50,433 nucleotides of DNA from JBAYJS01 sp041664985 (lineage in GTDB: Bacteria > Patescibacteriota > Patescibacteriia > Buchananbacterales > UBA6539). Each line of letters starts with the position of its first letter. Position 1 is the first letter of the stretch. The notes under the pieces were generated by a model that was not told the origin of the DNA, made no database searches, and saw only the letters and a list, made by a program, of their open reading frames with translations. The DNA lies in NCBI GenBank assembly GCA_041664985.1, contig JBAYJS010000001.1, forward strand, positions 1 to 50,433, given 5' to 3'. Shown one piece after another: positions 8,157 to 16,736 of the stretch. The translations under genes and the position numbers were made by a program.

Positions 8157-9746
8157 ATGGCAATTATCAGGCCAAAACCAGTTGTTTTAGTGATCATGGA
8201 TGGTTTTGGAATTGCGCCGCCGTCAAAAGGCAATGGCGTGACTTTGGCGAAAAAACCAGTTTTTGATTACTTGGTTTCCAATTATCCAGCGATGACTTTG
8301 CAAGCTTCGGGCGAAGCGGTTGGTTTGTCGTGGGGTGAAATGGGAAATTCCGAAGTTGGCCATTTGAATTTGGGTTCGGGAAAAATTGTCTATCAAACTT
8401 TACCAAGAATCAATAAGTCAATTGAAGACGGCAGCTTTGGCGACAATGAAGCTTTCAAGAAAGCTTTTGACCAAGTGAAAAAAAATAAATCGCGATTGCA
8501 TTTACTGGGCTTGGTTTCCAACGGCGGCGTTCATTCACATCAAAATCATTTATACGCTTTGCTTGATTTATGTAAAGCCCAGGGGACCAAGGAAGTTTAT
8601 ATTCACGTGATTTTAGACGGTCGTGATACTAAAAAAGACGGTGGTTTGGATTTTGTTAAACAGCTACAGGCCAAAATCAAAGAAACCGGCGTTGGCAAAA
8701 TTGCCAGTTTGTCAGGACGGTTTTATCCGATGGATCGGGATAATCATTGGGACCGAGAGGAAAAAGCTTTTTTGGCTATTGCTTTGGGTCAATCAGAAAT
8801 TAAAGCTGATGATCCTTTAAAAGCCATTGAGCAATCTTACCAAAACCAAATCTTTGATGAAGAATTTTTGCCAACAGTAATTACCGCCGGCGGTAAACCT
8901 TTAGCAACCATTGAAGATAAAGATGCGGTAATTTTTTTCAATTTCCGCGCTGATCGAGCCAGGCAAATTGCTGCGGCTTTTTCCGTGCCGGGCTTTGATA
9001 AATTTAATCGGCAGAAAGATTATAAAGATTTGGTTTTTGTTACTTTGACCGAATATGAAAAAGATTTGCCAGTTGACGTGGCTTTTGGTCCGGAAAAAAT
9101 TCAAAAACCGCTGGCAAAGATTATTGAAGAAAATAATTTAACCCAGTTGCATGCTGCGGAAACGGAAAAATACGCTCACGTCACTTTTTTCTTCAATGGC
9201 GGAAAAGAAGACGAATTCCAAGGGGAAAATCGGATTTTGGTGCCTTCGCCCTCAGTGCCGTCCTACGATCAAAAACCGGAAATGAGCGCTTTTGAGCTTA
9301 ATGCTAAATTATTGGGTGCAATTAAAGAAGCCAAGCATGATTTTATTGTAGTTAATTATGCCAATCCGGACATGGTGGCGCATACTGGTGTAATTAATGC
9401 AACCATTAAGGGAATCGAAACGGTTGATAAATGTCTTGGTGAATTAGTCAATTTGGTTTTAGCGCAGCAAGGAGTTTGTTTAATTACCGCTGATCATGGC
9501 AACGCCGAAGAACTGATTAATTTACAAACCGGTGAAGTTGATAAAGAACATAGCACCAATCCCGTGCCATTTATTGCCGTTGGCAGCCGTTGGGAGGGCC
9601 AATCAATGGCGGCTGGTTTGGATAATGCCGGCGGCGATTTAAGTATTGTTACGCCTTCAGGGATGTTAGCCGACATTTCGCCAACTATTTTAAAGATTTT
9701 GGAAATTAATCAGCCCGAAGAAATGACTGGCAGTCCGCTGATCTAA
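8157..9746 (+). CDS. gpmI: 2,3-bisphosphoglycerate-independent phosphoglycerate mutase, paralogue 2
   Basis: Second iPGM in tandem, 529 residues. It has DGFG at the N-terminus, GNSEVGH with the phospho-serine, the standard VYQTLPRINKSI that follows it, DGRDTKK, GRFYPMDRDNHWDR, FNFRADRARQ, EKYAHVTFFFNGG and ITADHGNAEE. The usual HTxNPVP reads HSTNPVP. An extra stretch of about 30 residues (GSRWEGQSMAA onward) lies before the last helix and is absent from paralogue 1. The two copies differ widely, so this is an old duplication or separate acquisition rather than a recent one. It ends the glycolytic block and is followed by a strong terminator. Confidence 0.95.
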   Translation: MAIIRPKPVVLVIMDGFGIAPPSKGNGVTLAKKPVFDYLVSNYPAMTLQASGEAVGLSWGEMGNSEVGHLNLGSGKIVYQTLPRINKSIEDGSFGDNEAFKKAFDQVKKNKSRLHLLGLVSNGGVHSHQNHLYALLDLCKAQGTKEVYIHVILDGRDTKKDGGLDFVKQLQAKIKETGVGKIASLSGRFYPMDRDNHWDREEKAFLAIALGQSEIKADDPLKAIEQSYQNQIFDEEFLPTVITAGGKPLATIEDKDAVIFFNFRADRARQIAAAFSVPGFDKFNRQKDYKDLVFVTLTEYEKDLPVDVAFGPEKIQKPLAKIIEENNLTQLHAAETEKYAHVTFFFNGGKEDEFQGENRILVPSPSVPSYDQKPEMSAFELNAKLLGAIKEAKHDFIVVNYANPDMVAHTGVINATIKGIETVDKCLGELVNLVLAQQGVCLITADHGNAEELINLQTGEVDKEHSTNPVPFIAVGSRWEGQSMAAGLDNAGGDLSIVTPSGMLADISPTILKILEINQPEEMTGSPLI

Positions 9747-9773
9747 TTTATTTAGGATTATATTTTTAAAAAT

Positions 9774-9815
9774 AAAAAAAAGAATTACCATTGTTGGGTT
9801 GTAATTCTTTTTTTA
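9774..9815 (+). terminator. intrinsic terminator after gpmI
   Basis: The A-rich arm ending AAAGAATTAC (9779-9788) pairs with GTAATTCTTT (9801-9810) across a 12-base loop and runs into T's to 9814. The stem continues through the A/T tracts. Confidence 0.85.
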
Positions 9816-9853
9816 GTTTGTATTACCGGAACAGTTTAATTAAAGTAAAATAA

Positions 9854-9879
9854 AGTCGTAATATTTACGGCTATTTTTT
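9854..9879 (+). terminator. second terminator-like hairpin
   Basis: AGTCGTAA (9854-9861) pairs with TTACGGCT (9865-9872, one G-U) and is followed by ATTTTTT. It is a backup terminator for the gpmI transcript, or the end of a very short RNA starting after the first terminator. Confidence 0.5.
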
Positions 9880-9911
9880 GTCTAAGGTAAGTTGTTATTT
9901 TGAATTTTCAT

Positions 9912-9940
9912 TTGACATAAACAGCAAGATATTCTATGCT
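9912..9940 (+). promoter_or_regulatory. cassette A promoter
   Basis: TTGACA (9912-9917), 17-bp spacer, TATGCT (9935-9940). It is a near-consensus sigma70 promoter about 165 nt upstream of the ORF at 10114. Confidence 0.75.
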
Positions 9941-9985
9941 ATATTGTTAGTTATTTATTAATATATTTCTACGGTTACCTCTAAT

Positions 9986-10090
9986 TTTGCCATGGCAGAA
10001 AGCCCATTATTATTAGTGGATTATCTGCTGTGGCAAACCCAAGCCCGGCCCTCAAATAGCCAAGTCGGCGTTTCCGCATTGGGCGGAAAC
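9986..10090 (+). promoter_or_regulatory. structured 5' leader of cassette A
   Basis: Two hairpins lie in the untranslated leader. TTTGCCA (9986-9992) pairs with TGGCAAA (10031-10037), with further CAG/CTG pairing inside. GTTTCCGC (10070-10077) pairs perfectly with GCGGAAAC (10083-10090), directly before the ribosome binding sites. The second hairpin could insulate or control translation. I recognise no known riboswitch class. Confidence 0.5.
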
Positions 10091-10113
10091 AAGGAGGCGG
10101 CAGGAGATGGAAT

Positions 10114-10725
10114 ATGAAGACGTTGAATTGGAAAGAAGTCGGACGGTTTTTGTCGGTAGTTCAAAATTTGTATGCAGTTATTCATTATGCGTTCTCGGGT
10201 GCAGGAGTGGGACTCGAGATCATCGAGGTCGACGAGAACACCATCCGCGTCAATCTTGACGCACCGCCCACGCTACCGTTTAACGGAGCAATGGTGAAAA
10301 CCAACAGGAAGGGCGGCTGGGTCACTCTGCAAAAGCGAGCCGACGGACTGTATCAGGATGGCCATAAGTTCAGCCTGTATCGGTCCGAATACCAGAAGAA
10401 CGGCCAGGTTATCGGAGGTTATGATCTTGGCAACGAAGTGGTAAACCTTCCGGTCGTGCATCCCAACATTGAGGACGCGCTCCTGAAATATCCTCACCTC
10501 ATTCCCGAGAAATGGAAGAAAGATGAAAATGGCAATACCATTTACATTTACTTCTGGGCTGTCACATTCAGTGATCGGGACGGCCGTGTCTGCGTTCGCT
10601 GTATGTGCTTCGACGACGACGGTTGGCGCCGGGACTGCGTCAGGCTGGACGGCAGCGACTTCGGCGGCAGAGGCCCGGCGGCGGTCCTCACAGGTAACCT
10701 AAGTCCTTCGGACTTAAGAACTTAG
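10114..10725 (+). CDS. hypothetical protein of cassette A (203 aa), GC-rich
   Basis: I do not recognise this protein. It is 203 residues, soluble, without signal peptide or membrane segment, beginning with a helix and followed by strand-rich sequence. The C-terminal third has RVCVRCMCFDDDGW and DGSDFGGRGPAAV, the cysteines being possible metal ligands. Hand-counted GC at 10201-10260 is about 57%, against 30% at 11101-11160. The AGGAG at 10102-10106 sits 7 nt before the ATG. A second site (AAGGAGG, 10091-10097) also serves an overlapping 50-codon frame at 10107-10259, which I consider less likely to be the product. It has its own promoter and terminator, so it is an autonomous unit between glycolytic and glycosyltransferase genes, possibly acquired. 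Confidence 0.72.
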   Translation: MKTLNWKEVGRFLSVVQNLYAVIHYAFSGAGVGLEIIEVDENTIRVNLDAPPTLPFNGAMVKTNRKGGWVTLQKRADGLYQDGHKFSLYRSEYQKNGQVIGGYDLGNEVVNLPVVHPNIEDALLKYPHLIPEKWKKDENGNTIYIYFWAVTFSDRDGRVCVRCMCFDDDGWRRDCVRLDGSDFGGRGPAAVLTGNLSPSDLRT

Positions 10726-10770
10726 ACCTTGACTTTTGGTCTCAGTGCTTAGTCCTTGGATATGTAACTC

Positions 10771-10818
10771 ATCGACTCGCGTTGGTTCTCATAGACTGGC
10801 GCGGGTCGATTTCTTTTT
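10771..10818 (+). terminator. cassette A terminator
   Basis: ATCGACTCGCG (10771-10781) pairs with CGCGGGTCGAT (10800-10810) with one wobble, followed by TTCTTTTT. The stem is 11 bp and GC-rich. Confidence 0.85.
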
Positions 10819-10890
10819 ACCCCCCCCGTTAGATGTTTTAGTGGGAGTTAGCAGCTTGCCAAAACTGATTTTTTGTGGTTAAATAAGGGC

Positions 10891-12384
10891 ATGAAAGCAA
10901 ATATAAAATTCCGAATTTTAGAAATTATTCCAGGATTTCTAGTCTGGTTAACAATCCTTGGCACCATTCTTCTTTCCTTTATTAAGCCTTTATGGGCGAT
11001 TTATTTTATTATCGCTTTTGACTTATATTGGTTGCTTAGGATTTTATACATGCTAATTTACCTTTTGGCTTCCTGGAAACGTTATCGCCACGATTTGAGC
11101 ATTGATTGGTTTGCTAAAGTCAAAGAATTGCCAAAGGATTACAATGAGTATTATCATTTGATTTTTTTGCCAACCTATAAAGAGCCTTATCAAATTGTTG
11201 AAAAACCTTTTTTGGCGTTATGCCAATCAAATTATGATTTGAAAAAATTTATTGTGGTTTTGGCGGGTGAAGAGCTGGATCAAGATAATTTTTTACAGAT
11301 TTCTGAAAAAATTAAGCAAGAATACGGTGATAAGTTTTTTCAGTTTTTAATTACAATTCATCCGGCCCATGTTCCCGGCGAGCTTCAGGGTAAAGGTTCA
11401 AACACGCACTATGCTGCCAGGCAAGCTCAGAAGTTGATTGACCAACTTGGTTTTGACTACGCCAAGGTGATTGTTTCTAATTTTGATATTGACACCTGCG
11501 TTCATCCGCAATATTTTTCTTATTTAACCTATAAGTATTTAACTCATCCAAATCCGACGCGAGCAAGTTATCAACCGATTGCGATTTATAATAATAACGT
11601 TTGGGAGTCTAATCCGATTGTTCGAGTGGTAGCCAGTTCCACAACTTTTTGGCTTTTGACTGACCTGTCGCGGCCGGAACGGCTTTTTACTTTTTCCTCT
11701 CACAGTATGAGTTTTCGGGCCTTGGTTGATGTTGGCTTTTGGGACAATACGATTGTAACTGAAGATTCAAGAATTTTTTTGCAATGTTTGGTTCGCTATG
11801 ATGGCGATTATGAAACCGTACCAATGTATCTACCGGTTTATATGAATACTGTTGATATTGGTAATTTGTGGCGCAGTCTGAAAAATCAATATAAACAAAT
11901 GCGGCGCTGGGCTTGGGGTGTTGAACATTTCCCCTGGATGGTTAAAGAATTTTGGTTTAAAGAAGGTCAGGGTAAAAAAGTTCCATTTTTAAAAAAAATG
12001 TATTATTTATGGAATCAAACTGAGGGCGTTTATTCTTGGGCAACGGCGCCAATTATTATTTTGTTGGCTGGGCATTTACCTTTGTGGTTAGCGGCCCAAA
12101 ATGATCGGACAACGGCTTTATTTCAAAATGCACCTCACGTTTTAGCTTGGTTGATGCGTTTTTCGATGTTTGGCATGATTGTAATCGCAATATTGTATGC
12201 GATAATGTTGCCCCAAAAACCAAAACATTATCATTGGCATAATTATTTTGTCATGGTGTTGCAATGGGTTTTGGTGCCGGTGACTTTAATTCTTTTTGGG
12301 TCGATACCGGCAACCGATGCTCAAACCAGGTTAATGCTTGGTGGTAAATTCAGACTTGGTTTTTGGGTAACCGAGAAAAAATAA
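10891..12384 (+). CDS. membrane glycosyltransferase, GT2 family
   Basis: A 497-residue processive-type GT2 enzyme. Two membrane segments lie in the first 70 residues, and the GT-A domain has LPTYKE, LQGKGSN, a DxD-like NFDIDTC, the catalytic-base region TEDSRIF, and the acceptor motif QMRRW. About four membrane segments follow at the C-terminus. The layout is that of cellulose-synthase-like enzymes that polymerise and export a glycan, but the donor is unknown. The start at 10891 (MKANIKF) is chosen over a TTG at 10873. It heads a run of three glycosyltransferases, suggesting a surface polysaccharide or glycolipid pathway. Confidence 0.85.
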   Translation: MKANIKFRILEIIPGFLVWLTILGTILLSFIKPLWAIYFIIAFDLYWLLRILYMLIYLLASWKRYRHDLSIDWFAKVKELPKDYNEYYHLIFLPTYKEPYQIVEKPFLALCQSNYDLKKFIVVLAGEELDQDNFLQISEKIKQEYGDKFFQFLITIHPAHVPGELQGKGSNTHYAARQAQKLIDQLGFDYAKVIVSNFDIDTCVHPQYFSYLTYKYLTHPNPTRASYQPIAIYNNNVWESNPIVRVVASSTTFWLLTDLSRPERLFTFSSHSMSFRALVDVGFWDNTIVTEDSRIFLQCLVRYDGDYETVPMYLPVYMNTVDIGNLWRSLKNQYKQMRRWAWGVEHFPWMVKEFWFKEGQGKKVPFLKKMYYLWNQTEGVYSWATAPIIILLAGHLPLWLAAQNDRTTALFQNAPHVLAWLMRFSMFGMIVIAILYAIMLPQKPKHYHWHNYFVMVLQWVLVPVTLILFGSIPATDAQTRLMLGGKFRLGFWVTEKK

Positions 12385-12437
12385 AAAATTATCATTAAAT
12401 CTTATTAATTTCTTATTTCCTTAATTTATTATTTTTC

Positions 12438-13463
12438 ATGGCTAAAGTTTCAATTCAAATTGTTACCTGGAATTCACTCAATTACATTTTTGATTGTTTG
12501 GAATCTTTAATGCGCCAAAGTTTCAGGGATTTTTCGGTTTTGGTAATTGACAACGGTTCAGACGATGGCACGGTTGAATTTATCAGATCAAATTATCCGA
12601 CAGTTTCAATCTTACAAAATTTTAAAAATACCGGTTTTTGTAAAGCCAATAACCAAGGAATCCTGTTAGCCAAAAGCGAGTATGTTTTGGTGGTAAATCC
12701 CGACGTAATTTTGGATCAGAATTATTTACAAAACCTTGTAACTTTTGCCGATCAATGCCCAAAGGGTGCGAGCTTTGGCGGTAAAATTTTGAAAATTCAC
12801 AGTGAAGCTTTTGATTTAAATGAAGAATCGGGCTTGCGTGAAGTTGTAAAATCGGACGTGATTGATTCGGTTGGTTTTAAAATTTTTAAAAGTCGGCGGG
12901 TAGTTGACTGGGGCGAAGGTGAAAAAGATCAGGGTCAGTATGATAAAGTTCAAGAAGTTTTTGGCAATACCGGTGCTTGTGTTTTATATCGCCAGTCGGC
13001 TTTGCAGGATATTGTGATTAAAAATGAATTTTTTGACAATGATTTTTTTGCTTATAAAGAAGATATTGATATTGCCTGGCATTTTCGACTTTCGGGTTGG
13101 CAGTGCTGGTATTGTCCAACGGCGATTTGCTATCACCATCGACAGTTTCCCGGTGCCGGCGAAAATTTGATTAAAAATTTTAAACATCGTCGAGCCGTTT
13201 CCAAAGTTTTAAGATCGCTTTCACTTCGAAATTATCACCTGATGCTGGTTAAAAACGATCAATGGTCAAATGTTGTTATGTCTTTGCCTTGGTTTTTATT
13301 TCGAGAATTAAAAATTGTTATTTACGCTTTAATTTTAGAGCCGTTTCAGTATCAAACTCTGGTTGAATTTTTTAAGCTTTTACCCAGTGCCTTGAGGAAA
13401 AGGAAAGTGATTATGGCTCACAAAAAAGTCAGTGCCAAAGAAATGAGAAAATGGTTTAAATAA
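12438..13463 (+). CDS. glycosyltransferase, GT2 family (rhamnosyltransferase-like)
   Basis: A 341-residue soluble GT2 enzyme. The nucleotide-sugar pocket is seen as SIQIVTWNS, LVIDNGSDDGT and ILQNFKNTGFCKANNQG near the start, the metal-site strand as VVNPDV near residue 90, and the acceptor region as NTGACVLYR and FFAYKEDIDIAWH. This pattern matches dTDP-rhamnosyl- and related transferases that build O-antigen-like chains. The C-terminal 70 residues are basic with a hydrophobic stretch (VVMSLPWFLF), probably peripheral to the membrane. It is 9 to 15 bp from the next GT2, so the two are likely co-expressed. Confidence 0.87.
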   Translation: MAKVSIQIVTWNSLNYIFDCLESLMRQSFRDFSVLVIDNGSDDGTVEFIRSNYPTVSILQNFKNTGFCKANNQGILLAKSEYVLVVNPDVILDQNYLQNLVTFADQCPKGASFGGKILKIHSEAFDLNEESGLREVVKSDVIDSVGFKIFKSRRVVDWGEGEKDQGQYDKVQEVFGNTGACVLYRQSALQDIVIKNEFFDNDFFAYKEDIDIAWHFRLSGWQCWYCPTAICYHHRQFPGAGENLIKNFKHRRAVSKVLRSLSLRNYHLMLVKNDQWSNVVMSLPWFLFRELKIVIYALILEPFQYQTLVEFFKLLPSALRKRKVIMAHKKVSAKEMRKWFK

Positions 13464-13477
13464 TTTTTGTTTTGACT

Positions 13478-14347
13478 ATGGACTTATCAATTGTCATCCT
13501 AAATTATAAACAAAAAGGCCTTTTGAAACAGTGTCTGAAAGGAATTATTTTGGCTCAGCCGCAACTTGATTATGAAATTATTGTGGTTGATAATAAATCA
13601 GATGATGGCAGCCTGGAAATGGTTAAAGAAATTTTTTTGGCAAAAAAAGATGATAATCAGCCTCAGCTTAAACTACCAATTACCAAACCTTTAGCCGTGC
13701 CGCCAATTCAGACAATTCAAGCTGATGTCAATAATGGTTTTGCCGCCGGCAATAATTTGGGTATTGCTAAAGCTTTGGGTAAATATGTTATGATTTTGAA
13801 TCCTGATGTGGCAATCGTTTCCGGAGTTTTAGAAAAGATGGTTGATTTTATGCAAAACAATTCCGATGTTGGTATGATCGGACCAAGATTGATTAATCCT
13901 GACGGCAGCACTCAATATTCTTGTCGTCGGTTTCCGGGTTCGCTGGTGCCGGTTTATCGGCGAACAATTTTTGGTAAATTGCCTTTTGCCAAAAAAATTA
14001 TTGACAGCTACTTAATGCTTGATTTTGATCACGAAAATAACCGTTTGGTGGATTGGCTGTTTGGCGCTTGCTTGGTTATTCGTAAATCGGCATTGGATAA
14101 AGTCGGATCTTTTGATGAGAAGTTTTTTATGTATTTTGAGGATTTGGATTTATGCCGCCGGTTTTGGCAGCAAAATTTTAAAGTTCTGTATTTTGCCGGT
14201 GCGGAAATGGTTCATTACCATCAGCAGTGGTCAACGGAAAAAGGTGGGATTTTTGGTGTTTTGCGGCGCGGTGGCCGCGTCCATGTGGCTTCCGGTATCA
14301 AATATTTTATTAAATATTTTGGGACTAAAATACCGGTGAAAAATTAA
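13478..14347 (+). CDS. glycosyltransferase, GT2 family
   Basis: A 289-residue GT2 enzyme related to its neighbour. It shows LSIVILNYKQKG at the start, IIVVDNKSDDGS, VNNGFAAGNNLGI, MILNPDV at the metal site, IGPRLINPDGS, LFGACLVIRKSA and the acceptor block FFMYFEDLDLC. It ends within a basic region without a clear membrane anchor. The ATG at 13478 is preferred; a TTG two codons earlier (13472) is possible. Together with the two preceding genes it suggests sequential sugar additions to a cell-surface glycan. Confidence 0.87.
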   Translation: MDLSIVILNYKQKGLLKQCLKGIILAQPQLDYEIIVVDNKSDDGSLEMVKEIFLAKKDDNQPQLKLPITKPLAVPPIQTIQADVNNGFAAGNNLGIAKALGKYVMILNPDVAIVSGVLEKMVDFMQNNSDVGMIGPRLINPDGSTQYSCRRFPGSLVPVYRRTIFGKLPFAKKIIDSYLMLDFDHENNRLVDWLFGACLVIRKSALDKVGSFDEKFFMYFEDLDLCRRFWQQNFKVLYFAGAEMVHYHQQWSTEKGGIFGVLRRGGRVHVASGIKYFIKYFGTKIPVKN

Positions 14348-14408
14348 CCAAGGCTTGCCAAAAGCGGTTAATTTGTTTAAGATTAAGGAACGAAAATAAC
14401 TTTTTTAT

Positions 14409-15416
14409 ATGTTGATTAAGAAAATTGGAATTGATTTAGGAACAACCAACTCATTGGTTTATTTGCCAAAGCGGGGGATTGTAATTAACGAACCATCAGT
14501 GGTGGCAGTTTCGTCAGTTGATAAAAAAATCTTGGCCGTCGGGGCTGAAGCTAAGGAAATGCTTGGCCGAACGCCGGATACGATTATTGCCGTTAGGCCA
14601 ATGAAAGACGGTGTGATTGCTGATTATAAAACCACCGCCGCTATGTTGCGCTATTTTGTCAATAAAGCTTTGGGCGGCGTGAGACTTTTTCGGCCAGAAG
14701 TAATGGTGGCGGTGCCCGCCGGTATTACTTCAACTGAAAGAAGAGCAGTAATTGATGCCACAATTGCCGCCGGTGCCAAAGCGGCTTATATTATCAAAGA
14801 ACCGATTGTGGCAGCGATTGGCGCCAATATTCCAATTGGTTCGCCTTCAGGCCATATGATTATTGATATTGGCGGTGGTACCTCGGAAATGGCGGTTATT
14901 TCTTTAGGCGGAATTGTCGCTTCCACGTCCGTTCGGATTGGCGGCAACCGATTTGATAGCGCCATTGCCGAATATGTTCGCCGGAAATACAATTTGGCAA
15001 TCGGTGAGAGAACGGCTGAACGGATAAAAATTGATATTGGTTCGGCTATGTATATGGAAGAGCGGCTTTTAACCGAGGTTCGCGGTCGGGATATTGTAAC
15101 AGGTTTACCGCGAACAATTGAAGTTACCTCTGACGATGTGACTGATGGAATTCAAAATGAACTTGAAGGAATTATCCAGGCAGTTAAAGATGTTTTACAC
15201 AAAACGCCGCCCGAACTTTCGGCTGACGTTATTGATAAAGGTATCATTATGTCTGGCGGTTCAAGTTTATTACGAAATATTGATCAACTTATCACTCAAG
15301 TTACCGGCGTACCGGCCTATATTGCCGATGAAGCGCTATTTTGTGTGGCCAAAGGTACTGGTATTGCCTTAGAAAATTTGGAATCATATAAGAGAAGTAT
15401 TCTATCAATAAAATAA
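14409..15416 (+). CDS. mreB: MreB-family actin-like cell-shape protein, paralogue 1
   Basis: A bacterial actin of 335 residues that polymerises under the membrane and guides cell-wall synthesis. Phosphate-1 is GIDLGTTNS, phosphate-2 is IDIGGGTSEMAVISLGG, the connector is VAVPAGITSTERRAV, and the adenosine motif is MSGGSSLL near the end. It is the more conventional MreB of the two in this window; the other (22740) heads mreCD. Here it stands apart from other shape genes, after the glycosyltransferases and before a 34-residue basic ORF. No ribosome binding site is visible. Confidence 0.93.
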   Translation: MLIKKIGIDLGTTNSLVYLPKRGIVINEPSVVAVSSVDKKILAVGAEAKEMLGRTPDTIIAVRPMKDGVIADYKTTAAMLRYFVNKALGGVRLFRPEVMVAVPAGITSTERRAVIDATIAAGAKAAYIIKEPIVAAIGANIPIGSPSGHMIIDIGGGTSEMAVISLGGIVASTSVRIGGNRFDSAIAEYVRRKYNLAIGERTAERIKIDIGSAMYMEERLLTEVRGRDIVTGLPRTIEVTSDDVTDGIQNELEGIIQAVKDVLHKTPPELSADVIDKGIIMSGGSSLLRNIDQLITQVTGVPAYIADEALFCVAKGTGIALENLESYKRSILSIK

Positions 15417-15430
15417 TAAAATATAAAACT

Positions 15431-15535
15431 ATGGGACAAAACAGCGCTTTAAAAGCCAGAATCAAGCATGCCAAAAAAAACACCAAAATTGGCAAGCGTT
15501 TGGCTAAAAATACAAAAGATCTAAGAAGAAAATAA
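15431..15535 (+). CDS. small basic hypothetical protein (34 aa)
   Basis: A short ORF 14 bp after mreB encoding 34 residues, of which about 14 are Lys, Arg or His, beginning MGQNSALKARIKHAKK. It has no signal or membrane segment. Its size and charge recall RNA- or ribosome-binding peptides, but I recognise no family. It ends just before a weak terminator and so could be the last gene of the mreB transcript. With so few codons, chance cannot be excluded. Confidence 0.45.
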   Translation: MGQNSALKARIKHAKKNTKIGKRLAKNTKDLRRK

Positions 15536-15558
15536 TAAATTTTTAGGTTGAAATATTA

Positions 15559-15580
15559 AGCCTGATTTAAGGCTGTTTTT
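15559..15580 (+). terminator. weak intrinsic terminator
   Basis: AGCCT (15559-15563) and AGGCT (15570-15574) form a 5-bp stem with a 6-base loop, followed by GTTTTTT. Confidence 0.5.
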
Positions 15581-15593
15581 TGTTGGCAAAATT

Positions 15594-15602
15594 TGGTATA
15601 AT
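15594..15602 (+). promoter_or_regulatory. extended -10 giving a leaderless start for the 15609 gene
   Basis: TGG plus TATAAT (15597-15602) ends 6 nt before the ATG at 15609, so transcription should begin at or within a base of the start codon. No -35 is evident. Confidence 0.6.
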
Positions 15603-15608
15603 TAAATT

Positions 15609-16622
15609 ATGAAAAAAATTCAAGCGTTGCCGAAAAAAACAATGGTATTCTTAGGATTAATTTTGGTTTTAGTTGGATTAATTATTTTTTCTTTTTGGCA
15701 AAATTTTGGTCTTGGTAAAACTCAAATTTACGGCGTAACTTTCAGTAAAAAATACGCCACCGAGCTTGGTTTAGATTGGCAGAAAAATTATTTGGCGATT
15801 CTGTATGATTTAAAAGTCAGTCATGTTCGTTTGATCGCCTACTGGGACGAAATTGAAAAAACCAAAGACCAGTATGATTTTTCGGAGCTTGATTGGCAGT
15901 TAAGGCAAGCAACTAACGCCGGAGCCAAAGTCATTTTGACGGTTGGCCGACGTACGCCGCGCTGGCCGGAGTGTCACGATCCGTTATGGCTTAATCAATT
16001 AAATAATCAGACAATAAATCAAAAGCAACTTGATTTTGTTAAAACCACGATTTTACGCTACCAAGACCAAACCAACGTCTCTGCTTGGCAAATTGAAAAT
16101 GAACCAATGCTTTCGGTTTTTGGTCAATGTCCGACTCCCAGTCTGGATCTTTTGCGTCAGGAAGTTAACCTGGTTAAATCACTTGATAAAAGGTTGGTAA
16201 TTGTGACTGATAGCGGTGAATTGGGCGATTGGCAAAAAGTCGCCGGTGTAGCTGATGTTTTGGGTAGTACGATGTATCGAATTGTTTGGAATAAGTATTT
16301 TGGTTTCTGGGATTATTTTTTTGTGCCGCCGGCCTTTTATCGCTACAAAGCCGATCTGACCCAGACTTTGCATCCAAATTTGAGAGATGTGATTATCACC
16401 GAATTGCAAATGGAGCCGTGGACTCTGGACGGTTTAATGATTAATCAAAGTATTGCCAATCAGCAAAAATCATTTACTTTGAAGCGCTTTAAGGATAATA
16501 TCGCCTATGTTAAAAAGGCCGGATTTTCTCAAGTTTATCTTTGGGGAGTTGAATATTGGTATTGGCAAATGCAGCAGGGCTACCCGGAATATTGGCAACA
16601 GGCCAAAAAACTGTGGCAGTAG
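15609..16622 (+). CDS. membrane-anchored TIM-barrel glycoside-hydrolase-like protein
   Basis: A 337-residue protein with one N-terminal membrane segment (about residues 12-30, after a basic start) and an extracellular (beta/alpha)8 domain of the cellulase/GH-A clan. Strand landmarks are YGVTFSKKYA, VRLIAYWDEIE, KVILTVGRRTPRWP, WQIENEP (acid/base Glu near residue 165) and ITELQMEPW (nucleophile Glu near 267). The end YLWGVEYWYW fits the eighth strand. The substrate is unknown; remodelling of its own or a host cell-surface glycan is plausible. The predicted -10 is 6 nt from the ATG, so the mRNA appears leaderless. Confidence 0.75.
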   Translation: MKKIQALPKKTMVFLGLILVLVGLIIFSFWQNFGLGKTQIYGVTFSKKYATELGLDWQKNYLAILYDLKVSHVRLIAYWDEIEKTKDQYDFSELDWQLRQATNAGAKVILTVGRRTPRWPECHDPLWLNQLNNQTINQKQLDFVKTTILRYQDQTNVSAWQIENEPMLSVFGQCPTPSLDLLRQEVNLVKSLDKRLVIVTDSGELGDWQKVAGVADVLGSTMYRIVWNKYFGFWDYFFVPPAFYRYKADLTQTLHPNLRDVIITELQMEPWTLDGLMINQSIANQQKSFTLKRFKDNIAYVKKAGFSQVYLWGVEYWYWQMQQGYPEYWQQAKKLWQ

Positions 16623-16702
16623 CGTAAACAATTTTTAATTTTTGGGCATTTGTGGTTGTCAGTGCCCTTTTTATTTTTGTTATTTTGTGTTATAATTTAG
16701 GC

Positions 16703-16730
16703 TTGCCAAATCCTGATTTTATGCTAAAAT
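16703..16730 (+). promoter_or_regulatory. holB promoter, leaderless arrangement
   Basis: TTGCCA (16703-16708), 16-bp spacer, TGC-extended TAAAAT (16725-16730). The ATG at 16737 is where the transcript should begin. A further TGT-extended TATAAT at 16691-16696 gives a second possible start about 40 nt upstream. Confidence 0.6.
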
Positions 16731-16736
16731 ATATCT

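Noticed and set aside
9947..10113. Resemblance of the cassette A leader to a c-di-GMP-I (GEMM) riboswitch because of GGCAAACC
   Set aside because: Apart from GGCAAACC, the class-defining GGGACGCAAAGCC segment and tetraloop receptor are missing.
10107..10259. 50-codon alternative frame at the start of cassette A with SD at 9 nt
   Set aside because: It has a plausible ribosome binding site, but its product is Arg/His/Ser-rich with no sensible pattern and the 203-residue frame has better codon structure; kept only as a note in that entry.
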